Part shown: positions 1 to 8,904 of the stretch, piece after piece
Layout: every line of letters starts with the position of its first letter
Position numbering within the stretch: the first letter of the stretch is position 1
Assembly: GCA_943371235.1 (NCBI GenBank)
Contig: CALRTZ010000003.1
Coordinates: forward strand, 1-64,000
DNA: 64,000 nt
Origin: CAJBVG01 sp943371235
Lineage (GTDB): Bacteria > Bacteroidota > Bacteroidia > Sphingobacteriales > Sphingobacteriaceae
Direction of reading: 5' to 3'
Notes under the pieces: model-generated
What the model was told of the DNA's origin: nothing
The model's input: the letters and a program-made list of their open reading frames with translations, nothing else
The model's database searches: none
Program-made: the position numbers and the translations under genes

Positions 1-34
1 CTTAAGCGGTGGCACCACTTAAGTCGTGCCACCA
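1..34. repeat. 17-bp imperfect tandem repeat forming a hairpin
   Basis: Bases 1-17 and 18-34 are direct copies matching at 14 of 17 positions, each beginning CTTAAG and ending CACCA. The two differing bases make GGTGGCAC (8-15) and GTGCCACC (26-33) exact inverse complements, so the unit can also fold. No T-tract follows on either strand, so it is not a classical terminator. It probably continues beyond the left edge of the window. Confidence 0.5.
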
Positions 35-58
35 AAAATCATCAACTATTGTAAAATT

Positions 59-838
59 TCAGTTACGCTGCCTCTTGGCTTCAAATGTTAAAATTGCTGT
101 TGATATCGAGACATTTAAGGAATCAATTTTCCCTTCCATCGGAATTTTAATTTGATTATTCATGTCGTTTAGCCAAAAATCGCTTAAGCCTGTTGCTTCG
201 GTGCCCATGATGATGGCACTGGGTAAATTAAAATCAATTTCGGTATAAATTTTTCGAGCAGTTAAGGCTGCAGAATAATGGTTAATGTTGTTTTTTACAA
301 GCCAGCTTTTTGCATCTTCATTTGTGGTTACCACAATTGGTATTGTGAATATACAACCCACACTTGAGCGAATTGCATTTGGATTATAAATATCGGTTCT
401 TGGGTCGCAAATTACCACAGCATCAATGTTTGCTGCATCAGCCGTTCTTAAAATTGCACCCAAATTACCTGGTTTCTCTAAAGATTCTAATATGATAATG
501 AATGGATTTTCAGATAAAACTAAAGTATCGAATGCATAATACCTTGGTTTCAACAAGGCTATGTACCCATCTGATTTTTCTCTGTATGCAACCTTTGCAA
601 ATACTTCCCTGCTTACTTCAAAATATTGTGAGGCTTTTAATTCGTGTTCATTCGCTCCCAAATCTGCACAAAAATATAATTGCTCTATTTCCATGCCAGC
701 AGAAATTGCTAATCCCAATTCTCGTAGTCCTTCTACAACAATTAAATTTTGCGACCTTCTTTCAGAAGACTTTTCAATAAGTTTTACTAGATTTTTAACT
801 TTTGGATTTTGTAGACTACTAATTGATTCGATTTTCAT
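59..838 (-). CDS. TrmH/SpoU-family RNA 2'-O-methyltransferase
   Basis: A 259-residue SPOUT methyltransferase that should transfer a methyl group from S-adenosylmethionine to a ribose 2'-OH in rRNA or tRNA. Residues 1-100 look like the small RNA-binding domain (NPKVKNLVKL start, then VVEG), and 110-255 hold the knotted catalytic domain with all three family motifs: NLGAILRT (125-132), GTEATGLS (212-219) and IPMEGKIDSLNVSIS (232-246). The length is normal for the family. The exact target base cannot be read from sequence; 23S rRNA is most likely by family. The start is ATG and lies 2 bases after the stop of the upstream FeoB-associated small gene, so the two are probably co-transcribed. Confidence 0.9.
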   Translation of the reverse strand: MKIESISSLQNPKVKNLVKLIEKSSERRSQNLIVVEGLRELGLAISAGMEIEQLYFCADLGANEHELKASQYFEVSREVFAKVAYREKSDGYIALLKPRYYAFDTLVLSENPFIIILESLEKPGNLGAILRTADAANIDAVVICDPRTDIYNPNAIRSSVGCIFTIPIVVTTNEDAKSWLVKNNINHYSAALTARKIYTEIDFNLPSAIIMGTEATGLSDFWLNDMNNQIKIPMEGKIDSLNVSISTAILTFEAKRQRN

Positions 839-840
839 AG

Positions 841-993
841 CTATTTGTTACTCGTATTAATTTGCTCGAAATCTATTCCACACTTACAATTGGAGGCACA
901 GCCCTTATCTTTTTTGAATTGGTTACGAAGACTACGAACAATGTAAAACACTGCCCAAATTAGTAATACGCCAACTATAATATATTGTAACAT
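841..993 (-). CDS. FeoB-associated Cys-rich membrane protein
   Basis: A 50-residue protein with one transmembrane helix (about residues 3-20) followed by a basic stretch and a cysteine cluster GCASNCKCG, the layout of the small FeoB-associated Cys-rich proteins of Bacteroidota. The family is linked to ferrous-iron uptake by genome context, but no feoB is visible in this window. An in-frame ATG at 1065 would add 24 residues, but a strong TACCTTTG promoter motif lies between the two starts (997-1004), which favours 993. It precedes the RNA methyltransferase with a 2-base gap. Confidence 0.7.
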   Translation of the reverse strand: MLQYIIVGVLLIWAVFYIVRSLRNQFKKDKGCASNCKCGIDFEQINTSNK

Positions 994-996
994 GCT

Positions 997-1004
997 CAAA
1001 GGTA
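997..1004 (-). promoter_or_regulatory. -7 promoter element (TACCTTTG)
   Basis: Matches the Bacteroidota -7 consensus TAnnTTTG. Only three bases (AGC) separate it from the ATG at 993, so the transcript should start at or next to the start codon. Confidence 0.55.
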
Positions 1005-1114
1005 TAATTTTAACCCCGAAAATCCTGCGTTCATCGGTAATTTGTATAGTATAAACGAAATACATTTGTGTTGGTTTGCCTCTAAGCGTACATTAGTACA
1101 ATAATTACAAGAAA

Positions 1115-1846
1115 ATGACTCATATAATACATAAGAACAAGAAAAATAAAGAGTGGCTTGGCATCTTTATTATAATAGTTGGTGTACTGTTTCTAGCTCG
1201 AACATTTGAACTACCTATTCCAAAGTGGATAACTACATGGCCGATGATTCTTGTAGGCATCGGATTGATGCTTGGCATCAGCAATAAATTTAAAGATTGG
1301 ACCTGGGCAGTAATAGTAGGATTTGGCCTACTGTTTTTAGTTGATAAAATTGCTGGCTATGATGTTCGCATGACCTCTATCATTTTCCCGGCTATTTTAA
1401 TTGCCGTTGGAATTCGAATGTTGAAAAAAAACAAAACTGTTAAGGTGCATCAATTTGATGAAGCCTCTGGTAATTTTACTGAATTACAAAACGATGAATC
1501 GCGTGATGATCGCTTGGAATTAATTGCAGTCTTTGCAGGCAATAAAAAAATTATGGTGAGCAAAAATTTTAAAGGTGGTGAAATTGTATCTGTTTTTGGG
1601 GGTAATGAAATAAATTTAAGTAAATGCGATATTAATGGAAGAGTACAATTAGAAATTGTTCAAGTATTTGGTGGTACCAAATTAATTGTTCCTTCTAACT
1701 GGAGAATTCAATCTGAAATTGTTAGTGTGTTTGGTGGCTTAGATGATAAAAGAAATATAATTGATTTTAACAATAACGACGATTCTAAAATCCTAGTGAT
1801 TATAGGGGTTTCCATATTAGGTGGCATAGACATACGTAGCTATTAA
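1115..1846 (+). CDS. LiaF-like transmembrane protein (LiaI-LiaF-like TM region plus LiaF-type C-terminal domain)
   Basis: A 243-residue protein with four predicted helices in the first ~110 residues (segments near 14-33, 40-55, 64-81 and 89-103), matching the LiaI/LiaF-like transmembrane region. The remainder is a soluble repeat-like beta domain in which the phrase VFGG or VFAG recurs four times (about residues 130-215), typical of the LiaF C-terminal 'cell-wall-active antibiotic response' domain. In Firmicutes LiaF restrains a sensor kinase; here the next gene, one base downstream, is a LytS-type kinase, so a modulatory role on that kinase is a reasonable inference. Confidence 0.75.
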   Translation: MTHIIHKNKKNKEWLGIFIIIVGVLFLARTFELPIPKWITTWPMILVGIGLMLGISNKFKDWTWAVIVGFGLLFLVDKIAGYDVRMTSIIFPAILIAVGIRMLKKNKTVKVHQFDEASGNFTELQNDESRDDRLELIAVFAGNKKIMVSKNFKGGEIVSVFGGNEINLSKCDINGRVQLEIVQVFGGTKLIVPSNWRIQSEIVSVFGGLDDKRNIIDFNNNDDSKILVIIGVSILGGIDIRSY

Positions 1847-1847
1847 C

Positions 1848-2885
1848 ATGTCGAAAAGTTTATTTGCATATCGAAAGTTTAATGCTTTATTTATTGTTCT
1901 CTTTTTAAGTTGGACAATTACACACATATGGATTGTACATAATGTGTTTAAATTTTCATGGCTAACTTCTATTTGGGATAGTATAATTTACAATACGATT
2001 TTAGCTGGTTGTGCAGTAATCATAAGCTTAGTTTTGCTATTCTATAAACCTGTAGCAAAATCTATTTGGATTAGCTTATTGATGGTTTTGATAATCACTT
2101 ATATTTGGGTTGAAAAAAGCCCATTCTTTTTAAGTTTTGTAAATATTAGTGAAAAAAATTATTTAGAATTTATCAACCAATCATTTTCTGTTCGATTTAT
2201 TTTTGGATTGATGATTAACTCATCTGTACTTGGTATTAGTTGGTTTTGGTATGGAATCGAGGAACAGCAGGAACAATCTAAACGCAGACAAAAGCTAGAA
2301 GATTTAGCTAAAGAAGCAGAGTTGTTGAGTTTACGTCAAAAATTACAACCTCATTTTTTATTCAATAGTTTAAACTCTATATCTGCATTGGTTGTAGTGA
2401 AACCGGAGCAAGCAAGAACAATGATTCATCAGTTATCTGATTTTTTAAGAAGCACTTTACGCCAGGAAGAAAATAAAAAAATTAGTATAGTAGAAGAAAT
2501 GAATCAACTTGATTTGTATTTAGCAATTGAAAAGGTACGATTTGGGCATCGATTAAATACAAAAATTGAAATTGATAACAACATAGATGCGCAAGTACCT
2601 GCTATGATTTTACAGCCTGTTGTAGAAAATGCAATTAAGTTTGGTTTGTATGATACAACTGGTACAGTAGACATCAATATAAAAGTAACACACTCTAATA
2701 AAATTGTAACAATTGAAGTGAGCAACCCTTACGATCCTAGCACACGATATGCGAATGACAAAGGAACGGGCTTTGGACTAAACTCCATTCAAAGAAGATT
2801 ATATTTATTATATGCAAGAAATGATCTCTTGCAAATTAAAGAAGAAGAAAATTTATTCATCACTAAAATCAGCATCCCACAATGA
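1848..2885 (+). CDS. LytS-type sensor histidine kinase (His_kinase family)
   Basis: A 345-residue membrane histidine kinase. Four hydrophobic helices occupy roughly residues 12-32, 45-66, 72-88 and 116-137, then a short coiled linker leads into the LytS-type phosphoacceptor region, QKLQPHFLFNSLNSI, with the probable phosphohistidine at H169. The C-terminal ATPase lobe carries GTGFGLNS (about 306-313). The stop codon overlaps the start of the LytTR response regulator by four bases (ATGA), implying translational coupling. With the LiaF-like protein upstream it probably forms an envelope-stress sensory unit; the signal is unknown. Confidence 0.9.
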   Translation: MSKSLFAYRKFNALFIVLFLSWTITHIWIVHNVFKFSWLTSIWDSIIYNTILAGCAVIISLVLLFYKPVAKSIWISLLMVLIITYIWVEKSPFFLSFVNISEKNYLEFINQSFSVRFIFGLMINSSVLGISWFWYGIEEQQEQSKRRQKLEDLAKEAELLSLRQKLQPHFLFNSLNSISALVVVKPEQARTMIHQLSDFLRSTLRQEENKKISIVEEMNQLDLYLAIEKVRFGHRLNTKIEIDNNIDAQVPAMILQPVVENAIKFGLYDTTGTVDINIKVTHSNKIVTIEVSNPYDPSTRYANDKGTGFGLNSIQRRLYLLYARNDLLQIKEEENLFITKISIPQ

Positions 2886-3610
2886 GTACCTGTATTATCA
2901 TAGACGACGAACCATTAGCGCGTTCAATAGTTATTGAGTATTTAATGGCTTATCCTGAAATTAAAATTCTTGCCGAATGTGCTGATGGTTTTGAAGGGAT
3001 GAAAGCTATTCAACAACATCAACCAGACCTTGTGTTTTTAGATGTGCAAATGCCTAAAATTAATGGGTTCGAACTGCTCGAATTAATAGACAACCCTCCT
3101 TGTATTATTTTTACAACTGCTTTTGATGAGTATGCTTTAAAAGCATTTGAGGCAAACGCGATTGATTATTTATTAAAACCATTTAATAAAGATAGATTTG
3201 ATAAGGCGATACAAAAATTCAGTTCAAATAGCATTCCGAAAATAAATACCGAACAACTACAAATACCAGCTAATACAAATACACAAAATAGAGTGGTAGT
3301 AAAATCTGATGGTAAAATAAAAATCATTCCTACCCAAGAAATACAATACATAGAAGCAAATGGCGATAATGTAAAAATTATGACGAGTGATGGGAGTTAT
3401 TCTAAAAATAAAACCATGAGTTATTTTGAACAACAATTATCGACTAATGATTTTGTTAGAATACATAGATCTTATTTAGTAAATGTAAGTTTAGTTACTC
3501 GTATTGATGCCTACGATAAAGAATCACATTTAGCGGTGCTAAGTTCCGGTATTCAATTACCAGTGAGTAAAAGTGGCTATCAGAAATTAAAAGAATTATT
3601 AGGAATGTAA
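2882..3610 (+). CDS. LytTR-family response regulator
   Basis: A 242-residue regulator with an N-terminal receiver domain (acidic pocket DDE at 8-10, phospho-acceptor D54 in FLDVQMP, conserved K in YLLKPF near 100) and a C-terminal LytTR DNA-binding domain (about 135-240) containing IHRSYLVNV. It is the cognate partner of the overlapping LytS kinase. The 3' end overlaps the convergent tsaC gene by 12 bases. Targets cannot be identified here. Confidence 0.92.
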   Translation: MSTCIIIDDEPLARSIVIEYLMAYPEIKILAECADGFEGMKAIQQHQPDLVFLDVQMPKINGFELLELIDNPPCIIFTTAFDEYALKAFEANAIDYLLKPFNKDRFDKAIQKFSSNSIPKINTEQLQIPANTNTQNRVVVKSDGKIKIIPTQEIQYIEANGDNVKIMTSDGSYSKNKTMSYFEQQLSTNDFVRIHRSYLVNVSLVTRIDAYDKESHLAVLSSGIQLPVSKSGYQKLKELLGM

Positions 3611-4561
3611 ATTCTTGCTTGTTGCTCTTTCTAAACGATCGTTAATTGCTCTACCAATACCAATAGTGGGAAACCTTTCTGCTATTATAAAGTCAATTTG
3701 CATTGCATCAATTTTACGCATTGTTGAAAATAAATTTGCTGCTGCTTCCTTTATATTTCCGCTTTCTGAAAGTAAAAATTGATTTTCTTTAGGTAAATAA
3801 TCAGCAAATGTTTGGAACCGTATTGCACATGTTTTTGGTGTAATAGATACAGTAGAAAGTTGATCTTCGAAAACCATTGGATGAGAAGTTGCGTAGTGGC
3901 GTTTCATCATTCCAGGCGCAATAACATTATCTGAAATTACTAAATCTTCGATTTCTTCTCCAATACATAATTCGATTTCTTCTTTGCTTATTCCACCTAA
4001 TCTTAACAATCGGATTTTATTTTGAGTTAAGTCTATGATGGTTGATTCTACTCCAACCGAACAAATACCACCATCTAAAATATATGGAATTTTTTCTCCT
4101 AATTGTGCTTGTACATGCTCTGCACTTGTAGGGCTAACATATTCTGATGGATTTGCACTTGGAGCGGCTAATGGATAATCAAGTGCTGTTAACAGTGCAA
4201 GTGTTAATGGATGATTAGGGATTCTAATGGCTACACTCAATTGCCCTGCTGTAATTATATCTGGTATCGCAGAATTACTTGGCAATACATATGTTAAGGG
4301 GCCTGGAGAAAACGCATCTGCTAATTTTTTTAATTGATCTGTAATTACAATTCCCCATTCTGCAAACCGTTCTAGTGAATTACTGTGTAATATTAATGGA
4401 TTAAATTTGGGTCGATTTTTTACTTCATAAATTTTCAAAACAGCGTCAACATTAAAAGCATTAGCAGCCAAGCCATACACAGTTTCTGTAGGTATGGCTA
4501 CTAGTTCAGCATTATCTAATAATAATTTTGCTTTGTTAATATCGACCCCAATTTCTGCCAT
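3599..4561 (-). CDS. tsaC: L-threonylcarbamoyladenylate synthase (TsaC/Sua5)
   Basis: Makes threonylcarbamoyl-AMP from threonine, bicarbonate and ATP, the first step of the t6A37 modification of ANN-decoding tRNAs. At 320 residues it is the long Sua5 type: a YrdC domain (about 8-200) with PTETVYGL (24-31) and PSANPSEYVSPTSAEHV (134-150), then the Sua5-specific linker PGMMKRHYATSHP (216-228) and a C-terminal Sua5 domain. Its ATG shares one base with the stop of the upstream YfiT-like gene (TAATG), suggesting coupled translation downstream of polA. Confidence 0.93.
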   Translation of the reverse strand: MAEIGVDINKAKLLLDNAELVAIPTETVYGLAANAFNVDAVLKIYEVKNRPKFNPLILHSNSLERFAEWGIVITDQLKKLADAFSPGPLTYVLPSNSAIPDIITAGQLSVAIRIPNHPLTLALLTALDYPLAAPSANPSEYVSPTSAEHVQAQLGEKIPYILDGGICSVGVESTIIDLTQNKIRLLRLGGISKEEIELCIGEEIEDLVISDNVIAPGMMKRHYATSHPMVFEDQLSTVSITPKTCAIRFQTFADYLPKENQFLLSESGNIKEAAANLFSTMRKIDAMQIDFIIAERFPTIGIGRAINDRLERATSKNLHS

Positions 4562-5085
4562 TAATACGGTTTTCTTATTGCATTTTCAATATGTGCCAAA
4601 TGATGCTTGCCATGCCAAGAGTATAAAGCTAATAGGAAATTCAAACTCATATCTCTATTACTTTCTGGATGATGAACTTTTCGCTCCCATTCTTCTGGTT
4701 TAATAGATTTTATAAGTTTTACTAAACGCTTGTGTACACCTTCAATAATTAAAATTGAATCTTCGATGTCGTCGTTATTTCCATCCGCTAACATAGCCCA
4801 TTTATTTTCGTCGTATGGTTTAATGGTTGGATGATCTTCTGTTAATGCAAGCTTAAATCGAATTAAACAATTCATGTGGCTATCTGCTATATGATGTACC
4901 ACTTGCCTAACACTCCAAGCATCGGGTCTGTATTTGCCTAATAATTGTTTTGAAGGCAAACCAAGAACAGTATCAACTAATGTTGTTGGTAACGATTCCA
5001 AATCGCGAATAGCATTTTTTCTAAACGCTTCATCGTAAACTTCTGGCACTTTAAATTTGCCAATTGGATATTTTAATTCTTCCAT
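4561..5085 (-). CDS. YfiT-like DinB-superfamily protein (putative bacillithiol S-transferase or metal-dependent hydrolase)
   Basis: A 174-residue four-helix-bundle protein of the YfiT/BstA branch of the DinB superfamily. It opens with LKYPIGKF and contains the two histidine motifs that form the metal site: VHHIADSH in the middle and WHGKHHLAHI near the C terminus. Family members transfer bacillithiol to electrophiles or are called metal-dependent hydrolases. The start at 5085 (MEELKYP) fits the family better than 5121, which would lie inside polA. It sits between polA and tsaC on the same strand. Confidence 0.85.
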   Translation of the reverse strand: MEELKYPIGKFKVPEVYDEAFRKNAIRDLESLPTTLVDTVLGLPSKQLLGKYRPDAWSVRQVVHHIADSHMNCLIRFKLALTEDHPTIKPYDENKWAMLADGNNDDIEDSILIIEGVHKRLVKLIKSIKPEEWERKVHHPESNRDMSLNFLLALYSWHGKHHLAHIENAIRKPY

Positions 5086-5102
5086 ATAAATTATATTAAA
5101 TA

Positions 5103-7916
5103 TTAATGCGCTTCTAACCAATTTTTACCTACACCTACCTCTACTAAAATTGGTACATTAAGAGGGATGGCGGTTCTCATTTTTTCCATCACCAATGTTT
5201 TCATTTCTTCAATTTCTGATTGATGTACTTCAAAAACTAATTCGTCATGCACCTGCATGGTCATTTTAGATTTCAACTTACGTTTATTTAATTCCTTATA
5301 AATATTAATCATGGCAACTTTTATCATATCAGCTGCCGAGCCTTGTATAGGAGCATTTATAGCGTTTCGCTCTGCAAAACCTCTAACGGTAGCGTTTGCA
5401 GAATTTATGTCGCGCAAATATCTTCTGCGTTTCATAATTGTTTCTACATAGCCATGTGTTCTTGCAAACTCAATGGTATCATTCATGTATTTTTTAATAC
5501 CCGGATATTGTAGAAAATAATTATCGATAATTTCCGCGGCTTCTTTTCTTGGAATTCCTAAATTTTGTGATAATCCAAATGCAGATTGACCGTAAATAAT
5601 TCCAAAGTTCACTGCTTTTGCATTTCTTCTTTGTGTACTTGTTACCTCTTCTAAATTTATACCATATACTTTTGCAGCCGTTGCTGTATGTATATCTAAG
5701 CCGTTTGCAAATGCTTCTAACATGTTTTTCTCTTGAGCCATTTCGGCAATTACACGAAGTTCTATTTGCGAATAATCGGCACTTAATATTACATGTTCTG
5801 CATCCTTAGCAATGAAGGCTTTTCGCACTTCTCTGCCACGAGCAGTTTTAATTGGGATGTTCTGTAAATTCGGATTATTGGAACTTAACCTTCCAGTGGC
5901 TGCTACTGCTTGGTTGTATGAAGTATGCACTCTACCTGTAGTAGCATTTATCATTTCTGGTAATGCATCAACATAAGTAGATTTTAATTTTTGTAAAGAG
6001 CGGAAATCTAAAATATATTGTACAATGTCATGCTTGGATGATAATGCCGAAAGCACATCTTCTCCAGTTTGGTATTGACCTGTTTTTGTTTTTTTAGCTT
6101 TAGGGTCGAGTTGTAATTTATCAAACAATACTTCTCCTAATTGTTTAGGGGATGCAATGTTAAATTTCACTCCAGCTTTTTCGTAAATCGTTTCTTCTAA
6201 ATTTTTTATATCAATTTCTAATTCTTTAGAAAATACTTTTAAGGTTTCTTCGTCCACTTTTACACCTGTCATTTCCATATCAGACAATACATATACCAAT
6301 GGATTTTCTACCTTGTAAAACAATTCTTCTCCATTATTTTCTTTTAATATAGAGGAGAGTACTTCTTTTAATTGTAGGGTTACATCTGCATCTTCTGCAG
6401 CGTAGTCTTTTACTCTGGCCACTTCTACATCGCGCATGTTGCCTTGATTTTTCCCTTTTGCGCCAATAAGTGTGGTTATAGAAACAGGGGAATAATCTAA
6501 GTAAGCATTAGCCATTATATCCATGTTATTACGAGCATCTGCATCTACAATGTACTGCGCTAACATGGTATCGAATAAAGGCCCTTTTACTTGTACATTG
6601 TATGATGCGAAAACAATGATATCATATTTAATATTCTGACCAATTTTCTCTATGCGTTCATCCTCTAAAATATTTTTAAACTGATGAACAATTTCTATTG
6701 TTTTATTTTTATCGGCAGGAACCGGAACATAATAGGCTTCTCCTTTTATTATAGAGAAAGACATCCCTACCATTTCTGCAGTATTTGCATCTGTTGAAGT
6801 CGTTTCTGTATCAAAACAAATCGAACTTGCTTTGCTTAATTTTTCAACTAAATTTTTAATCTCCGATTCTGTTTCAACTAAAAAATATTCGTGCGGCACT
6901 TGTTCTATCGTTTTATATACTCGAACAGATTCATCATCTGCATCTGCACTTGGTAATGCATCTCTTTTAGAAGGCAATACTTGCTGCCCAAATAAATCCA
7001 TTTGCGAATTCGATGCATTTTGTGAAGCCTCAGCAATGGTGAAACTTTCACCAAACACACGTTTACCAAGAGTTCTAAATTCTAATTCAGCAAATAAAGG
7101 TTCTAATAATTCTTTACTTGGCGGATCAAGGGTAAATTTCTCTTCGTTAAACTCAACTGGTACGTTAAGTATAATGGTTGCTAGTTTTTTCGAAAGCAAT
7201 CCTTGCTCTGCAAAATTTTCTACATTTTCTTTTTGCTTCCCTTTTAATTCATGCGAGTTAGCAATAATGTTTTCCATAGATCCGTATCTTTTGATAAGAT
7301 CTTTGGCTGTTTTCTCGCCTATTCCTGGTATTCCAGGGATGTTATCAACCGCATCTCCCCATAAACCTAAAATATCAATAACCTGGTGTACGTGTTCAAT
7401 CTCCCATTTTTTTAATACTTCTGGCACGCCCATTATTTCTACATCATTACCCATACGAGCGGGTTTGTAGATATATATATGATCGGAGACTAATTGTGCA
7501 AAATCTTTATCAGGGGTCATGCAATAAACATCGAAATCATGCTTTTCTGCTTCTTTTGCCAATGTTCCGATAATATCATCGGCTTCAAACCCATCTTTTG
7601 TAATTACCGGGATGTTAAAACCTTCTATCAATTTAAATACGTAAGGTATTGCAGTTGATAGGTCTTCGGGCATTGCTTCTCTGTGCGCTTTGTAATCTAC
7701 AAAATCTGTATGCCTTTCTGTAGGAGCAGCGGTATCAAAAACAACGGCTATGTGTGTAGGATTTTCTCTTTTAATAAGTTCTAACAAGGTATTTGCAAAT
7801 CCGAATACTGCGGATGTGTTTAATCCTGAGGTGGTAAACCTAGGTGATTTACTCAATGCAAAATGAGCCCTGTAAATTAAGGCCATCCCATCTAATAAAA
7901 ATAACTTCTTAGTCAT
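5103..7916 (-). CDS. polA: DNA polymerase I
   Basis: Replication and repair polymerase of 937 residues with all three domains: 5'-3' FEN-type nuclease (about 1-290, starting MTKKLFLLDGMALIYRAHF), 3'-5' exonuclease with intact proofreading residues (FDTETT, GQNIKYD and YAAEDAD motifs, roughly 360-530) and the family A polymerase (motif A ADYSQIELR, motif B RRNAKAVNFGIIYGQ, motif C VHDELVF). The ATG at 7916 was chosen because the alternative TTG at 7934 lies inside the -7 promoter motif. It is followed by the YfiT-like gene and tsaC on the same strand. Confidence 0.97.
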   Translation of the reverse strand: MTKKLFLLDGMALIYRAHFALSKSPRFTTSGLNTSAVFGFANTLLELIKRENPTHIAVVFDTAAPTERHTDFVDYKAHREAMPEDLSTAIPYVFKLIEGFNIPVITKDGFEADDIIGTLAKEAEKHDFDVYCMTPDKDFAQLVSDHIYIYKPARMGNDVEIMGVPEVLKKWEIEHVHQVIDILGLWGDAVDNIPGIPGIGEKTAKDLIKRYGSMENIIANSHELKGKQKENVENFAEQGLLSKKLATIILNVPVEFNEEKFTLDPPSKELLEPLFAELEFRTLGKRVFGESFTIAEASQNASNSQMDLFGQQVLPSKRDALPSADADDESVRVYKTIEQVPHEYFLVETESEIKNLVEKLSKASSICFDTETTSTDANTAEMVGMSFSIIKGEAYYVPVPADKNKTIEIVHQFKNILEDERIEKIGQNIKYDIIVFASYNVQVKGPLFDTMLAQYIVDADARNNMDIMANAYLDYSPVSITTLIGAKGKNQGNMRDVEVARVKDYAAEDADVTLQLKEVLSSILKENNGEELFYKVENPLVYVLSDMEMTGVKVDEETLKVFSKELEIDIKNLEETIYEKAGVKFNIASPKQLGEVLFDKLQLDPKAKKTKTGQYQTGEDVLSALSSKHDIVQYILDFRSLQKLKSTYVDALPEMINATTGRVHTSYNQAVAATGRLSSNNPNLQNIPIKTARGREVRKAFIAKDAEHVILSADYSQIELRVIAEMAQEKNMLEAFANGLDIHTATAAKVYGINLEEVTSTQRRNAKAVNFGIIYGQSAFGLSQNLGIPRKEAAEIIDNYFLQYPGIKKYMNDTIEFARTHGYVETIMKRRRYLRDINSANATVRGFAERNAINAPIQGSAADMIKVAMINIYKELNKRKLKSKMTMQVHDELVFEVHQSEIEEMKTLVMEKMRTAIPLNVPILVEVGVGKNWLEAH

Positions 7917-7931
7917 ATCATTTGCTTTACT

Positions 7932-7939
7932 CAAAGATA
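7932..7939 (-). promoter_or_regulatory. -7 promoter element of polA (TATCTTTG)
   Basis: Perfect TAnnTTTG match 15 bases upstream of the polA ATG. It contains the TTG that would otherwise be read as a longer start, which is the reason for rejecting that start. Confidence 0.6.
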
Positions 7940-7994
7940 GAAAAATTAGGCAATGAGCTCCCTTTCATCAAACTAAATTTTATACCTTTAATAC

Positions 7995-8339
7995 ATGGGA
8001 AAATTAGCCGATGAATTTAATGAGTATCGTTCTAAGATGAATGATCGCATTGCCGATGAAAAAAACTTAAATATTAACCGTTTTTTTAGTTTAGACACTA
8101 CAAGTTATGCAGCCGGGGCATTGGATGTAAAAACCAAAGAAATGTTAGGTTTGGTTGCCTCTATGGTTTTACGCTGCGACGATTGTATAAAGTACCATTT
8201 AGGGAAATGTAAAGATGAAGGCGTTTCGAATGCCGAAATTTGGGAAGTGTTTATGATTGCCAATTTAGTTGGTGGATCTATAGTTATTCCTCATTTCCGC
8301 AGAGCGGTAGAATATTGGGACGAACTAAACGAACAATAA
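7995..8339 (+). CDS. Carboxymuconolactone decarboxylase (AhpD-like) family protein
   Basis: A 114-residue all-helical protein with the AhpD-type redox centre CDDCIKYHLGKC (about 55-66), that is CxxC followed by a conserved histidine, so a thiol-based peroxidase-reductase role is more likely than ring decarboxylation. Length fits single-domain family members. It lies one base ahead of tag and divergent from polA; an imperfect promoter TACCTTTA ends four bases before the ATG. Confidence 0.88.
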   Translation: MGKLADEFNEYRSKMNDRIADEKNLNINRFFSLDTTSYAAGALDVKTKEMLGLVASMVLRCDDCIKYHLGKCKDEGVSNAEIWEVFMIANLVGGSIVIPHFRRAVEYWDELNEQ

Positions 8340-8340
8340 C

Positions 8341-8904
8341 ATGGCCAAAGAACTTATTAGATGTAACTGGTGCATTGGCGACCCATTGTATGAAAAATAC
8401 CATGATGAGGAATGGGGGAAAGTTACACATGATGATAAGGTTTTGTTTGAATTCCTAGTTTTAGAAAGTGCACAAGCAGGATTAAGCTGGATAACTATAT
8501 TGCGCAAACGCGAGAACTACCGAAAAGCATTTGCAAACTTCGATGTAAAAAAAGTAGCACACTTTAATGATGAAAAGGTAGAAGAATTGATGCAGAATGA
8601 AGGAATCATTAGAAACAGATTGAAGATAAAAGCAGCTATATCTAACGCCAAAATATTTTTAGAAATCCAAAAAGAGTATGGGTCTTTCGATACCTATTTA
8701 TATTCGTTTATGCCAAATAATAAACCAATCATCAATAAAAGAAAAACGATGCGTGATATTCCAGCTAGTACCAAGGAATCTGATGAAATTAGTGCAGCCT
8801 TAAAGAAAAGAGGCTTCAAGTTTTTTGGAACAACTATCTGTTATGCACATATGCAAGCTACAGGTATGGTGAATGACCATATAATGAGCTGCCATTGCTA
8901 TTGA
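8341..8904 (+). CDS. tag: DNA-3-methyladenine glycosylase I
   Basis: Excises 3-methyladenine from alkylated DNA. The 187-residue protein keeps the full zinc snap of the Tag family: C8 and H21 at the N terminus (CNWC...YHDEEWG) and H180 and C184 at the C terminus (NDHIMSCHCY), equivalent to C4, H17, H175 and C179 of the E. coli enzyme. The helix-hairpin core EFLVLESAQAGLSW is typical. It follows the AhpD-like gene with one base between them and runs head-on into an alkyltransferase-like gene, overlapping it by 7 bases. Confidence 0.95.
   Translation: MAKELIRCNWCIGDPLYEKYHDEEWGKVTHDDKVLFEFLVLESAQAGLSWITILRKRENYRKAFANFDVKKVAHFNDEKVEELMQNEGIIRNRLKIKAAISNAKIFLEIQKEYGSFDTYLYSFMPNNKPIINKRKTMRDIPASTKESDEISAALKKRGFKFFGTTICYAHMQATGMVNDHIMSCHCY

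Noticed and set aside
6832..7470. 212-codon open frame on the plus strand opposite polA
   Set aside because: It is the reverse of conserved polA coding sequence and has no family features.
7917..7934. TTG start extending polA by six residues
   Set aside because: The TTG is part of the TATCTTTG promoter element, and the ATG at 7916 matches the usual PolA N terminus.
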